Source of the DNA: an uncultured Nitrospina sp.
Lineage (GTDB): Bacteria; Nitrospinota; Nitrospinia; Nitrospinales; VA-1
Direction: 5' to 3'
Assembly: GCA_937891765.1 (NCBI GenBank)
Contig: CALAGQ010000126.1
Location: forward strand, 46,566 to 110,565
Length of the DNA stretch: 64,000 nt
The position numbers and the translations under genes are program-made. Under the pieces are notes generated by a model, which saw only the letters and a program-made list of their open reading frames with translations, was not told the DNA's origin and searched no databases. Shown one piece after another: positions 55,332-64,000 of the stretch; the first letter of the stretch is position 1, and each line of letters opens with the position of its first letter.

Positions 55332-56000
55332 ATGAAAAAGATATTGCCAGTCTTAGTAGGTATCGTATTTCTTACCGCCAGTTCTTCTGCATTGTCACAG
55401 GAAGAAATTGCGGCGGTGATGTCTATGAAAGCGGCGCTGGAAAAAGAACCGAAAAATCCTGCCTTCCTTTCAGAGTTGGGCCTTGCCTATCTCAAAAACA
55501 AAAAGTTTCAAGAGGCCATTCTTCCCCTTGAGCAATCAGTAAAATTCAGGAAAGATGATTTTAAGTCGCATTTTTATCTGGCGCTGGCCTATGGTGCAGT
55601 GGGCCGCCACCCCGAAAAACTGAAAGAGCTGCAGAGAACCCTGCTACTCAATCCGGATTTCTCTGAAGCCAACTTCAAAATTGGGCTGGCACACGCGGCT
55701 TTAAGCAGGCACCACGAAGCCAGCGAGTATTACCGCAAAGCCCTCAAAGAGGAGCCGAATAATGATGATTTGCATTATTTCCTGGCGTTGTCCTGTTTTC
55801 TGTCTAATCGTTATCAGGAAGCCCTGTCAGCGATCCATGAATCCATCCGGCTCAATCCTAACAATGCCGAGGCGCATTACACTTTGGGACAGATCTACAT
55901 GAAACTGGGGTATTACAAGAAAGCCATTCAACCCCTGCAAAGCGCGATGAATATACACCCCGATTTGGCGCAAAATAAAGTTCAAAACTCATTCCGCTAG
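55332..56000 (+). CDS. Periplasmic TPR-repeat protein
   Basis: 222 residues from the ATG at 55332, preceded by GAGG eight bases upstream; a GTG at 55260 is in frame but lacks support. Signal peptide to about residue 23 (...SSSALS). The rest is a run of about five TPRs from residue 40 to 210 (for example [20 protein letters not shown] and [20 protein letters not shown]). A scaffold for protein contacts, partner unknown. Confidence 0.85.
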   Translation: MKKILPVLVGIVFLTASSSALSQEEIAAVMSMKAALEKEPKNPAFLSELGLAYLKNKKFQEAILPLEQSVKFRKDDFKSHFYLALAYGAVGRHPEKLKELQRTLLLNPDFSEANFKIGLAHAALSRHHEASEYYRKALKEEPNNDDLHYFLALSCFLSNRYQEALSAIHESIRLNPNNAEAHYTLGQIYMKLGYYKKAIQPLQSAMNIHPDLAQNKVQNSFR

Positions 56001-56163
56001 TCCACTTGACGTTTACCAGCCTTTTTCCACCTTCAATTCCCTCTTTTTCTGTAAGTTTCTGGGGCAAGACGCGACTCATTTACAGTTATTAAACCCACAT
56101 GAGTTTGCTATCATATTAGTAAGCACAGCATTAGCAGACATAATCTATATAGGAAATCCCATC

Positions 56164-57309
56164 ATGGATAAAATCTATGCCGCCTTTTTAATATTTTTTA
56201 GTTATTTCCTTCTCGTTACTTTTTTGCCCAAAGGTGCTGACAGCGCTTCAAAGCAATTGCCGGTCACCAAGGTATCTGAAAAATCCGGAAAAATCGAGAC
56301 AGCCATACTCGCAGGAGGCTGTTTCTGGTGCATGGAGCATCCCTATGAAGACCGACCGGGAATATCAAAAGTCATTTCCGGATTTACCGGCGGAAAACAG
56401 AAAAACCCTACTTACAATCAAGTCGCCTCTGGTTCCACCCTGCATGTTGAAGCCGTGGAGATCCACTACGATCCAGAAAAAATATCCTACAATGATATTC
56501 TGGAGATTTTCTGGAGAAATATCGATCCAACGGATGCGGGTGGACAGTTTGTCGATCGAGGCAAACAATACACAACAGGCATTTTTTATAAGAGCGAACA
56601 ACAAAAACAAATAGCAGAACAATCAAAAAAACGAATTGAGGCTGGAAAACGGTTCAGTAAAAAAATTGTCACGAAAATTGTTCAGGCAGGCGAGTTTTAC
56701 CCGGCAGAAGAATACCATCAGGATTTTTTCAAGAAAAATTATATCCGCTACCGAGTATATCGGGCCGGCTCGGGTAGAGATGAATTCATAACCCGTGTCT
56801 GGGGGGAAGACAAAGAATACAAAATTTCCAAGTCAGGATTTTCTGAAAAAAAAACCTCACGATTTACCTTGATTGGCAACAAGACCCGGTCTCTGGACCA
56901 ATTGACCAAAATGCAATATAAGGTCACACAGAAAAATGGTACGGAACCCCCATTCAAAAATGAGTACTGGGACAATAAACGAGCGGGAATTTATGTAGAT
57001 ATCATCTCAGGTGAACCCCTGTTCAGTTCCAAAGATAAATTCAAATCTAACACAGGATGGCCCTCCTTCATCCGGCCACTGGTGCAGGAAAATATAATCC
57101 AGAAAAGGGATGCCACATTTGGCATGGTTCGAATTGAATTACGTTCCAAATCTGCCGACTCGCATTTGGGGCATCTGTTTCATGATGGTCCCAAGCCAAC
57201 AGGACTGCGCTTTTGCATCAACTCGGCGTCCATGAGATTTATTCCGGTTGAGAAACTAAAGGAAGAAGGTTATGAGGATTTCCTGTCCTTATTCAGCAAG
57301 GGCATCTGA
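56164..57309 (+). CDS. msrAB: Secreted bifunctional methionine sulfoxide reductase MsrA-MsrB
   Basis: 381 residues. N-terminal hydrophobic signal (residues 4-22). MsrA domain with [13 protein letters not shown] (catalytic Cys53) and [18 protein letters not shown]. MsrB domain from about residue 245 with [23 protein letters not shown] and catalytic [13 protein letters not shown]. It lacks the CxxC zinc site common in MsrB ([12 protein letters not shown] at that place). It repairs both R and S sulfoxides of methionine in envelope proteins. The GIY-YIG gene follows directly. Confidence 0.95.
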   Translation: MDKIYAAFLIFFSYFLLVTFLPKGADSASKQLPVTKVSEKSGKIETAILAGGCFWCMEHPYEDRPGISKVISGFTGGKQKNPTYNQVASGSTLHVEAVEIHYDPEKISYNDILEIFWRNIDPTDAGGQFVDRGKQYTTGIFYKSEQQKQIAEQSKKRIEAGKRFSKKIVTKIVQAGEFYPAEEYHQDFFKKNYIRYRVYRAGSGRDEFITRVWGEDKEYKISKSGFSEKKTSRFTLIGNKTRSLDQLTKMQYKVTQKNGTEPPFKNEYWDNKRAGIYVDIISGEPLFSSKDKFKSNTGWPSFIRPLVQENIIQKRDATFGMVRIELRSKSADSHLGHLFHDGPKPTGLRFCINSASMRFIPVEKLKEEGYEDFLSLFSKGI

Positions 57310-57633
57310 TTGACCACCCGTGACGCCAATTCCACAAATCTGCTTTGGCACCTGTATATGGTGAGAACCAACCGTGGCCAACTTTATAGTGGAATCACTC
57401 AGGATGTCGCCAGGCGGTTTTTGGAGCATCAGGAGGGAGGCAAAAAGGCGGCCAAGTATCTTCGAGGGAAAGGCCCACTAAAGCTGGCATTCCAACAGGA
57501 AATAGGAAGCCGATCTTCTGCACTAAAGGCCGAAATTGCGCTCAAAAAGCTGCCCAAGTGGCAGAAAGAAAGCCTGACAGAAAACTCAGGCAGATTGAAT
57601 CTCGATGACTTGAAATTTGTTCAGAAGAAATAA
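57310..57633 (+). CDS. GIY-YIG domain protein (UPF0213 type)
   Basis: 107 residues, TTG start at 57310 immediately after the msrAB stop, with AAGG just upstream. The GIY-YIG core is HLYMVRTNRGQLYSGITQDVARRFLEHQEG, followed by KAAKYLRGKGPLKLAFQ. Structure-specific nuclease fold; the cellular role of these short proteins is not established. Likely translated together with msrAB. Confidence 0.9.
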   Translation: MTTRDANSTNLLWHLYMVRTNRGQLYSGITQDVARRFLEHQEGGKKAAKYLRGKGPLKLAFQQEIGSRSSALKAEIALKKLPKWQKESLTENSGRLNLDDLKFVQKK

Positions 57634-57658
57634 AATAAACTTACTGGATAAGTTTATT
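57634..57658. terminator. AT-rich bidirectional terminator-like hairpin
   Basis: A 10-base perfect stem (AATAAACTTA / TAAGTTTATT) with a 5-base loop. A-rich on one side and T-rich on the other. It lies between the converging GIY-YIG gene and the NarL-type gene, overlapping the last codons of the latter. Confidence 0.55.
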
Positions 57659-58294
57659 TTTGAATGCGTAGTTAGTAATTTGCGCATTATTTTTTAAAGT
57701 GGTTTTTGCCAGAATTCGGCTCCTGTACGTTCCCACCGTTCCAACCCCCAGGCTAAGCACATTAGCAATTTCGGTCAGAGTATTTCCCGAACCGATCATG
57801 CAAAAGATTTGCATTTCTCGGGGCGACAGGTTTTCATGTAGTGTCCTGTCCGAATCATTTTTAAGGCTACTGACCATTTTTTCAACAAACTTCTGACTGA
57901 CATAAATTCCACCTTCCGCAACTTTACGAATGGCTGCAACAAGCTGTTCTGGAGCACTGTCCTTGGTCAAATAACCTGCGGCACCGGCCTTATAAAATTG
58001 TTTGGCATAATTTTCTTCAGAAGAAACGCTGAGGATAATTACTTTAATATCAGGATATTCGCGATGAGCTATTTGCATAATTTCCCATCCCGTTTGGCCT
58101 GGCATATTAATGTCCAACAATAAAACATCCACGTTCTGGCCGGGAAGTTTCGTCAAAAGTTCATTGCCGTCACCGGCCTGACCGATCAACTCTAAATCCG
58201 GGGTTTCATCAATGATTTGAATCAATCCCTTGCGGACCACGGCGTGGTCATCAGCAATTATTATTCTAATAGTTTTGCTGGGGCTACTTATCAT
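57641..58294 (-). CDS. NarL/FixJ-family response regulator
   Basis: 217 residues. Receiver domain with Asp15/Asp16 and phospho-acceptor Asp61 (LLLDINMPGQTG). LuxR-type HTH near the C-terminus with LSPREMQIFCMIGSGNTLTEIANVLSLGVGTVGTYRSRIL. It binds DNA as a phosphorylated dimer. Its start overlaps the upstream kinase gene by about 10 bp, so they form a two-component operon. Confidence 0.94.
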   Translation of the reverse strand: MISSPSKTIRIIIADDHAVVRKGLIQIIDETPDLELIGQAGDGNELLTKLPGQNVDVLLLDINMPGQTGWEIMQIAHREYPDIKVIILSVSSEENYAKQFYKAGAAGYLTKDSAPEQLVAAIRKVAEGGIYVSQKFVEKMVSSLKNDSDRTLHENLSPREMQIFCMIGSGNTLTEIANVLSLGVGTVGTYRSRILAKTTLKNNAQITNYAFKNKLIQ

Positions 58295-58832
58295 TATTCA
58301 CCTTGGGAATTCTTACTGTCAATTGAGTGCCCTCACCAACAACTCCATTTATGTCAACATGACCATTCCAAATAAGAGCACGCTCACGAATACCCAATAA
58401 TCCCAAAGAATTTGAATTAACGATTCGCGTGCGATCTATCCCCACCCCATCATCCTGAACCTTCAATTCATAGTCAGACTTATTTTCAACAAAGTCAACT
58501 CGTACGTTACTCGCCTGTGAGTGACGTGAGATATTTGTCAGAGCCTCCTGAAACATTCTGAATAGATCGGTGGACAATTCAGGTACCAACTTGATTCCCT
58601 CCGGTGTAATATTTAATTTACATTTTATATCAGTACTCTCCATAAACCTGTCAGCCTGCCACTGCAAAGCTTCACAAAATCCCAATGCAGTGTTGTACTG
58701 CATTGGGGCAAAAGACGAATGTATTTGAATTAAATTAAGAGTTTGGGTGTACCACCCAGATATAACGATAATTCCCAATAATACACAAAGACAGCCAGGC
58801 ACAATCGATAGAAGTTTGTTTCTTGTATCCAT
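58284..58832 (-). CDS. NarX-type histidine kinase lacking its phospho-acceptor region
   Basis: 182 residues from the ATG at 58832. One N-terminal membrane helix (about 6-26) leads into IQIHSSFAPMQYNTALGF, the start of a larger membrane sensor module. This runs straight into the end of a HisKA_3 region (EALQWQADRFMESTDIKC) and a full HATPase domain (FQEALTNISRHSQASNV, DDGVGID, LGLLGIRERA, GEGTQLTVRIPK). The rest of the sensor and the segment with the phosphorylated His are missing. It looks like an in-frame internal deletion. Whether it still works, for example as a phosphatase, is unknown. Confidence 0.8.
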   Translation of the reverse strand: MDTRNKLLSIVPGCLCVLLGIIVISGWYTQTLNLIQIHSSFAPMQYNTALGFCEALQWQADRFMESTDIKCKLNITPEGIKLVPELSTDLFRMFQEALTNISRHSQASNVRVDFVENKSDYELKVQDDGVGIDRTRIVNSNSLGLLGIRERALIWNGHVDINGVVGEGTQLTVRIPKVNNDK

Positions 58833-58886
58833 TGATCTAACCCGAGTTTTGAGCAAATAAGGACAATTTTTTTCCAGAATTAAAAG

Positions 58887-58979
58887 TTAATCCGTGTTCC
58901 ATTCAGTAAAGAAATAATAAACCAATGTGACAGCAATGACACCTGCAAGACCAACGGTTAAAATACAACTTAAATTCAT
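58887..58979 (-). CDS. 30-residue single-helix membrane peptide
   Basis: ATG at 58979 with a perfect GAGGAGG five bases upstream; 30 codons ending TAA at 58887. The sequence is one hydrophobic helix (CILTVGLAGVIAVTLVYYFF) flanked by a short polar start and TEWNTD end. It resembles small auxiliary subunits of membrane complexes. It precedes the kinase gene by 54 bp on the same strand. The strong ribosome site is the main support; no homologue is recognised. Confidence 0.65.
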   Translation of the reverse strand: MNLSCILTVGLAGVIAVTLVYYFFTEWNTD

Positions 58980-59149
58980 TTCATCCTCCTCTTTTAATAC
59001 CTGTTAACGATGACTTTTATTTTATGAAATTCCTCACCTAAAATGCAAAGTTTCGCTCACATATGGGCATAATATTTTGTTAGAGACTGGATAACTTTGT
59101 TGAGAGGACCCATATTTCTAATGAGCAAATAACTCTTATCTGGTTGTTT

Positions 59150-60016
59150 ATGAAACTACTATACCCATTCGCCCGGCGCTTCATTGCAGGACCCGACCTC
59201 AAAACAGCTTTACCCGCCATCTGCCGTATTCAGGAGTCCGGTTATTTTTCATCCATCGATATTCTGGGAGAAAGCGTTGCCACCCGACCGCAGGCGGAGT
59301 CCGCAAAAAGTGAATATCTCAAACTATTTGAATCGCTCGATAGCATTAATCATTCCTTCGATTTTTCTATCAAGCTCTCACAATTAGGCTTGGGTATTGA
59401 CAGAGAGTTCTGCACAGAAAATCTAAGACAATTGGCACGAGCAATGGGCAATCACACAATTCGGCTTGATATGGAAGGTTCCGCCCACACCCAGAACACC
59501 CTAGAAATATGTGGAGAAACGCACAAAACCTATCCTCATATCGGCCAGGCAATCCAGGCTTACCTGTTCCGCTCTGAAAATGATGTTCGTCATTGTATTG
59601 ATAACAAAATATCCATAAGACTTTGCAAAGGAGCCTATAAAGAACCTGCGGATGTTGCCTTGCAATCCATGGACAAAATCAGGGAAAACTTTTTTAAACT
59701 TAGCTGCCAACTGTTAAAAGAAGGGTATCAGCCCGCTATCGCAACCCATGACGAAAATCTGCTGGGGAAACTTCTGGATTTTATAGGCCAGGAAAGGATT
59801 AAACCAGAATCCTTTTACTTCGAAATGTTGTATGGAGTCCGACGGGATCTGCAGAAAATACTTAAGGATAAAGGCTATCGGGTGAGAATATATATCCCCT
59901 ACGGAAAAGCCTGGTTGCCTTATACCTTGCGCCGATTGGTCGAAAAGAAAGAAAACCTGCTGTTTGTAATCACTCATCTGTTTAGAGAGACTTTTGGATT
60001 GCGAAAACTGCACTAA
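59150..60016 (+). CDS. Proline dehydrogenase (monofunctional)
   Basis: 288 residues from the ATG at 59150 (a TTG two codons earlier is in frame). FAD-binding TIM-barrel with IRLDMEGSAHT, IRLCKGAYKEPADVA and ATHDENLL, then FEMLYGVRRDLQK and YRVRIYIPYGKAWLPYTLRRL. It oxidises proline to pyrroline-5-carboxylate with electron transfer to quinone. No adjacent P5C dehydrogenase gene is present. It is divergent from the two-component operon. Confidence 0.93.
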   Translation: MKLLYPFARRFIAGPDLKTALPAICRIQESGYFSSIDILGESVATRPQAESAKSEYLKLFESLDSINHSFDFSIKLSQLGLGIDREFCTENLRQLARAMGNHTIRLDMEGSAHTQNTLEICGETHKTYPHIGQAIQAYLFRSENDVRHCIDNKISIRLCKGAYKEPADVALQSMDKIRENFFKLSCQLLKEGYQPAIATHDENLLGKLLDFIGQERIKPESFYFEMLYGVRRDLQKILKDKGYRVRIYIPYGKAWLPYTLRRLVEKKENLLFVITHLFRETFGLRKLH

Positions 60017-60063
60017 GCCATGCCACAGGCTTCCAGACCGGGGAAAGAACTAATTATAAAGAA

Positions 60064-60852
60064 TCAGGCCCGCAAGCGGTTCACATAGCGAATGGTTTCC
60101 TGAGAATATTTTCCTGTAACTTGTGGAAGCACCTTTGCAACTTGGTCCCAGCTTTTCACCGGTTCATGAGAAATTTTCTTGATGGCCTTGGCAATATTTC
60201 CCATTCCGGCATTGTAAGCTCCGGCCGCAAAGCTCCAAGCCTCTTCCTCGCCGATTCCTTCTTTTTGGTATTTGTCATAAAGCTTTTTCAAATAACGGGC
60301 TGATGCGTCTAAGTTTGACTCAGGATGCCAGACCGAACCCGGTGTCTTGTCGTCACCAAGAGTCAACCCAAGCTCTTTGGCCGTTTCCGGCATGATCTGT
60401 CCCAACCCCATCGCTCCTCTCGGACTCAAAGCTTTTGGATCGTATCCAGACTCTGTTTGAATGAGTTTTTGAAATAACTTAGTGGGAATAGAATTATTAA
60501 CGGCAACACGAACTGATAGTTCTTTAAGGGATGGCTTGTTCAAGCTTTCCCCATCCTCTAGTTTTTTTGCCGTCTCATAGGATTGCAAGACTTGGCGCGA
60601 ATTAATGGATGGCTGGAATTTCTCCCCGGTATTAAAACCTTTCAATTTGAGAAGAGCTTTTGAAAGGGCAAATGGGTCAATGCCTGATTCTGAAACTCCA
60701 CCTGCCGGACTCCATGCCTGGATCATATTCAGTTGATGTTTGATCATTATCGAATAAAAAGGGTCAGAATAACCTGTATGCTTACTCGCCTTAGCAGGAA
60801 TAACTGAATCCAATTTATTCAAATTTTGCAGATAAAGACTTGTGTTTAGCAC
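60064..60852 (-). CDS. Lytic transglycosylase, SLT domain
   Basis: 262 residues if the GTG at 60852 is used, which has GAGG five bases upstream; GTGs at 60879 and 60885 extend it. The SLT goose-type domain fills the C-terminal half: LIQTESGYDPKALSPRGAMGLGQIMPETAKELG with catalytic Glu, and AAGAYNAGMGNIAKAIKK. It cleaves peptidoglycan between MurNAc and GlcNAc. No clear signal peptide, so export may use another route or the start is misplaced. Confidence 0.88.
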   Translation of the reverse strand: MLNTSLYLQNLNKLDSVIPAKASKHTGYSDPFYSIMIKHQLNMIQAWSPAGGVSESGIDPFALSKALLKLKGFNTGEKFQPSINSRQVLQSYETAKKLEDGESLNKPSLKELSVRVAVNNSIPTKLFQKLIQTESGYDPKALSPRGAMGLGQIMPETAKELGLTLGDDKTPGSVWHPESNLDASARYLKKLYDKYQKEGIGEEEAWSFAAGAYNAGMGNIAKAIKKISHEPVKSWDQVAKVLPQVTGKYSQETIRYVNRLRA

Positions 60853-60958
60853 AGAAACCTCAAACCAAATTTTTGACACAATCACCCTATTTCTATCAAT
60901 TCAGCAAACCGCATGCCAAAATAGATATTTGGGACTTTAATTCAAAAATCATCCAGCA

Positions 60959-61151
60959 ATGCAAAAAATAGTAAAAATTTCTATACAGAAAAACTTCCTT
61001 GCGCTGTGGGGAGGCTACAGTACCGGCTATTTTGGACGAGGACGCATGGGAGAGGATACAACTTCCCGAACGAATAAAGTTTTCTGAATTAAAGGAAAAA
61101 ATTCACGAGGCTTACGATAAAACCGTGAATCTTTTTCTTCAGCAGGCTTGA
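60959..61151 (+). pseudogene. Small unknown gene with a probable one-base frameshift
   Basis: An ATG at 60959 opens a frame reading MQKIVKISIQKNFLALWGG and so on, which runs into unlikely sequence. If one T is removed from the TTTT at about 61030, it continues as STGYLDEDAWERIQLPERIK then FSELKEKIHEAYDKTVNLFLQQA, 63 residues ending at 61151. The amphipathic, charged composition after the shift looks coding. It could also be a sequencing error, or two chance frames. No family recognised. Confidence 0.45.
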
Positions 61152-61174
61152 TAGAGACTGTTATTATATTCTAC

Positions 61175-62059
61175 TCAATCTAATCCCACCGCCCGGGCCT
61201 GCTGGTCAGCCAGATAGGAGCTCCGCACAAGAGGCCCCGCTTCCACATGACTCAGGCCTAATGATTCGCCAATCTCCTTATATTCTGCAAAACGATTGGG
61301 ATGAATGAACTCTACGACTTCCATATGAGCCGGAGACGGTCGGAGATATTGTCCGATTGAAAGAATTTGGCACCCTGCCTCGAAAAGATCCCGCATGGTT
61401 TGAATCACTTCTTCTTTTTTTTCTCCCAGACCCAGCATAAGTCCACTCTTTACGATAACCCCTTTGGTTTCTGCCGCTATTTTTAATGTTTTCAGGGACC
61501 ATTCATAGCGGCATTGGGGACGTGCATGCTTTTGCAAAGACTCAACCGTCTCAAGATTGTGGGCCAGCACATTGGGACGGGCTTCACATACTTGACGGAC
61601 AAGATCCGTGTCTCCCTGGAAATCCGGAATCAACGCCTCAATTTTTATCCCCGGGCACCGAGCTCTAATCGCCGTAATAGTTTTAACCCACTGCCCTGCC
61701 CCACCGTCTGGCAAATCATCACGGTCTACAGAAGTTATGACCGCAAATTTTAAATCTAACCGTGAGAGTGACAAAGCAACCTTCTCCGGCTCATCAGAGT
61801 CAGGTTGATTCAGGTGCCCGGTAGGGACGTCGCAAAACCGGCAGGCCCGGGTACAGGTATCGCCCAGAATCATGAAGGTCAAGGTGCCCGCGTCCCAGCA
61901 GGTGCCTATATTAGGGCACGATGCCGATTCGCAAACCGTGTTTAATCCATTTTCCTTTAAAAGAGATTTTAATTGAAAAAATTTACGGGTTTGAGGAAGC
62001 CGGGTTTTCAACCAGTGAGGCAACCTTTTATGCTGATATTTTTTGGCCGGATTGCTCAT
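61175..62059 (-). CDS. lipA: Lipoyl synthase
   Basis: 294 residues. Auxiliary cluster Cys43/48/54 (CESASCPNIGTC), radical SAM cluster Cys69/73/76 (CTRACRFC), and the C-terminal serine motif GPLVRSSYLADQQ. It inserts two sulphur atoms into octanoyl groups to make lipoyl cofactor. No lipB neighbour here. Divergent from lptF. Confidence 0.97.
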   Translation of the reverse strand: MSNPAKKYQHKRLPHWLKTRLPQTRKFFQLKSLLKENGLNTVCESASCPNIGTCWDAGTLTFMILGDTCTRACRFCDVPTGHLNQPDSDEPEKVALSLSRLDLKFAVITSVDRDDLPDGGAGQWVKTITAIRARCPGIKIEALIPDFQGDTDLVRQVCEARPNVLAHNLETVESLQKHARPQCRYEWSLKTLKIAAETKGVIVKSGLMLGLGEKKEEVIQTMRDLFEAGCQILSIGQYLRPSPAHMEVVEFIHPNRFAEYKEIGESLGLSHVEAGPLVRSSYLADQQARAVGLD

Positions 62060-62186
62060 TAAAATTAAAAGGGTAAGGTGTAATCCAGAAGTCGCGATGT
62101 AGTATAATGTGAGGGCTTACAAAAAGAAACCTTTCGTTTCTTTATCAATGACTCCAGCCAGTTTCATCGCATTCCAAGGCAACCTC

Positions 62187-63476
62187 ATGTTTTTCAAGAC
62201 CATCGACAGATATATATTCAGAGAATTATTCAAGATATTCCTGATCAGTGTCTTCGCCATGACAATGATTCTCTATCTGGATAAATTCCTGTTTATCGCT
62301 GAAATGATCGTCAATCGCGGCGTTTCTTTCGTGGAAATGGTGATGATGATGGTCTATATATCTCCCGCTTTTCTTGCCATCACCATCCCAATGGCAGTCC
62401 TCATGGCTTCGGTCGTCACATTCAACCAATTTTCAGCCAGCAATGAGTGGGTTGCCATGAAGTCTTGCAACTGGAGTTTTATGGAACTGATGAAGCCCGT
62501 TCTATTTTTTTCATTGTTCGCATATTTTCTGGCCAATATCGTGATGTTCTGGGCTCTCCCCTGGGGTAACCAGTCCTACAAAATCCTGATGTATGACATC
62601 ATTAAAAATCGGGCAAATATAGACATCCAGCCCAACGTCTTCAACCGGGACTTCAAAAACCTGATTCTTCTAGTGAAAGAGCGTCATGAAAATTCACAAC
62701 TCAAAGGTGTGTTCATCGCCGATAGCAGTAATCCAGAGGCCCCACAAATTATCACCTCTGAGCAGGGAATCATATTTCCAAATCAGGAAACCCTTAAAAT
62801 TCAACTCAAACTCAGCAATGGAACCATCCATGAATTGAGCAATGAAAGAGGCGACTATCAGACTTTGAATTTTGACCGTTATGATATCAACCTCAGCCTC
62901 CCCGATACAGAAAGGCTGGAGAAAAAAGCCCTGGTCGGGAACAGGGAACTATCGCTCGCAAACATTAAAGAAAAAATCAAAGACATGAAGAAGAAAGGAC
63001 TCCCCACCTCAGGACCAGAGGTGGAAATGAGTAAAAAGTTCTCTATTCCTTTCACCTGTCTGCTCTTTGCTTTCCTGGGTGCCCCGCTCGGCATCAAATC
63101 AAGCCGATCAGGAAAATCAGGCAGTTTTGGAGTCACCGTGGCTGTCATCCTGGTTTACTATGTGGGGCTCATTGTGACCCAGAACCTGGGAAGAATTGGG
63201 GAAATCCATGCTTACACCTCTGTATGGATACCCAATATAATTCTGATTTTTGTGGTTATTTATGTGATCTATAAAATGCAAAAGGAGTTGCCGTTCAGAT
63301 TTATGGAAACCTTCATTGATTTCCTGATAACAATTATCGAGTTCTTTAAAAACTTGTTTGGCAAAACCAATAAAGGGCCTGTCAGAAAAATTAAAGGCAC
63401 CCGGATACCCACCCGGCCCTCTCTTGAGGGAATAGACCGGTTGCGCGAAGTATCTAATCTAAAGAAGCAGGACTGA
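62187..63476 (+). CDS. lptF: LPS export permease LptF/LptG family
   Basis: 429 residues from the ATG at 62187, chosen because the family starts at the TIDRYIFRELFKIF block (AAGG eight bases upstream). Six membrane helices in two groups of three, separated by a periplasmic beta-jelly-roll (about residues 165-285). SIPFTCLLFAFLGAPLGIKS opens the second group. With LptB it extracts LPS from the inner membrane. A partner permease is not in the window; the C-terminal tail is longer than usual and basic. Confidence 0.9.
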   Translation: MFFKTIDRYIFRELFKIFLISVFAMTMILYLDKFLFIAEMIVNRGVSFVEMVMMMVYISPAFLAITIPMAVLMASVVTFNQFSASNEWVAMKSCNWSFMELMKPVLFFSLFAYFLANIVMFWALPWGNQSYKILMYDIIKNRANIDIQPNVFNRDFKNLILLVKERHENSQLKGVFIADSSNPEAPQIITSEQGIIFPNQETLKIQLKLSNGTIHELSNERGDYQTLNFDRYDINLSLPDTERLEKKALVGNRELSLANIKEKIKDMKKKGLPTSGPEVEMSKKFSIPFTCLLFAFLGAPLGIKSSRSGKSGSFGVTVAVILVYYVGLIVTQNLGRIGEIHAYTSVWIPNIILIFVVIYVIYKMQKELPFRFMETFIDFLITIIEFFKNLFGKTNKGPVRKIKGTRIPTRPSLEGIDRLREVSNLKKQD

Positions 63477-63499
63477 ATCTTACTGAAACGGAGAGCACA

Positions 63500-63946
63500 A
63501 TGAAAACGGCACGAGATATCATGACCCGGGATGTGGTCACAGTGAAAAAGGATCAGCCCATCAGCGACCTTTCCAAATTATTTATCGAAAACCATTTTAA
63601 TGGAGTTCCCGTTCTCGACAATGCCGGGAAAGTTATCGGCGTGGTCACCCAGGGAGATTTGATCGAGCAGAACAAGAACCTGCACATTCCCACCGTCATC
63701 GCTTTGTTCGACGCCGTCTTATTTCTGGAAAGCGAAAAGAAATTTGAAGCAGATGTGAAAAAGTTAACCGGTTCCAAAATTGAAGACATTTATCACAAAA
63801 ATCCTGTCACCGTTTCCCCAGACACAGACCTCAGCGAAATCACCACATTGATGGCCGAGAAAGATGTTCATACCCTCCCCGTTCTGGAAGGTGACAAACT
63901 GGTCGGTATCATCGGTAAACGCGATGTCATCCGAGCCATGGCTTAA
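63500..63946 (+). CDS. CBS-domain pair protein
   Basis: 148 residues. Two CBS domains: residues 7-57 (ARDIMTRDVVTV...GVPVLDNAGKVIGVVTQGDLI) and about 90-147 (IEDIYHKNPVTVS...HTLPVLEGDKLVGIIGKRDVI). The linker carries a longer helix. Such pairs bind adenine nucleotides and regulate a partner. Starts 24 bp after lptF; function unknown. Confidence 0.93.
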   Translation: MKTARDIMTRDVVTVKKDQPISDLSKLFIENHFNGVPVLDNAGKVIGVVTQGDLIEQNKNLHIPTVIALFDAVLFLESEKKFEADVKKLTGSKIEDIYHKNPVTVSPDTDLSEITTLMAEKDVHTLPVLEGDKLVGIIGKRDVIRAMA

Positions 63947-64000
63947 AGCCAGCCTTAAGCTCTCAAAAAAGTATAATCACCTTTCATCTTTAATTCTTTA

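Noticed and set aside
1..64000. tRNA, rRNA, CRISPR arrays, transposases, toxin-antitoxin or defence systems
   Set aside because: None seen by reading both strands; a covariance-model or profile search could still find a small one.

Overview
This window is chromosomal DNA from a Gram-negative bacterium. The markers are lipopolysaccharide transport genes (lptC, lptA, lptB and an lptF/G-type permease), undecaprenyl-diphosphate phosphatase, PBP1A, complex I subunits, Tat export and a sigma-54 locus. Base composition is moderate. Gene content recalls Nitrospinota or delta-proteobacteria-like lineages, but nothing seen here fixes the phylum, so that is a guess. I see no rRNA, tRNA, CRISPR array, prophage or transposase. 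Most of the window is ordinary housekeeping DNA.

Layout. 1-3.4 kb: end of a nuo operon (nuoG, cut by the window edge, and nuoD). 3.5-7.5 kb: small accessory genes (an exported possible beta-trefoil protein, a lipid-flippase-like membrane protein, a TatA-type protein, a TPR protein, an LRR protein, a DUF5069 protein). 7.5-13.5 kb: PBP1A facing a LpoA-like TPR/periplasmic-binding protein and an NtrC-type regulator. 13.5-25.8 kb, all minus strand: argG; glk-tal-pgi; a SYLF protein; a histidine kinase; trxB; an FGE-sulfatase-domain protein; thrC-hom-aminotransferase. 26-32 kb: uppP, a small exported protein, a eukaryotic-type UDP-glucose pyrophosphorylase, two paralogous unknown genes on either side of a glutathione peroxidase, and a fused pair of gene remnants (VOC and tag). 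32-41.4 kb, plus strand: nnr-tsaE, then lptC-lptA-lptB-rpoN-hpf-ptsN-ptsI, then metK. 41.4-48.7 kb: CheY-like protein, Gfo/Idh dehydrogenase, methyltransferase, two small unknowns, Rieske protein, tig, ispG and a PflX-like radical SAM protein. 48.8-55.1 kb: yejABEF peptide importer. 55.3-64 kb: TPR protein, secreted MsrAB, GIY-YIG protein, a NarL-type regulator with a damaged-looking kinase and a 30-residue membrane peptide, proline dehydrogenase, lytic transglycosylase, lipA, lptF and a CBS protein.

The most unusual signal is a dispersed repeat of about 100 bp, found at least five times (about 5271, 9949, 19096, 21178 and 46315). Each copy has short GC-rich palindromes at one or both ends and a conserved middle. 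Copies abut or enter gene ends; two fill the gaps between converging genes, and several supply the stop codon and last residues of a protein. Signs of recent gene decay are a VOC/tag fusion at about 31.92 kb, a kinase missing its phospho-acceptor region at 58.3-58.8 kb, and a probable single-base frameshift in a small gene at 60.96-61.15 kb. The sigma-54/PTS locus is compact: ptsI follows ptsN directly with no HPr gene between them.
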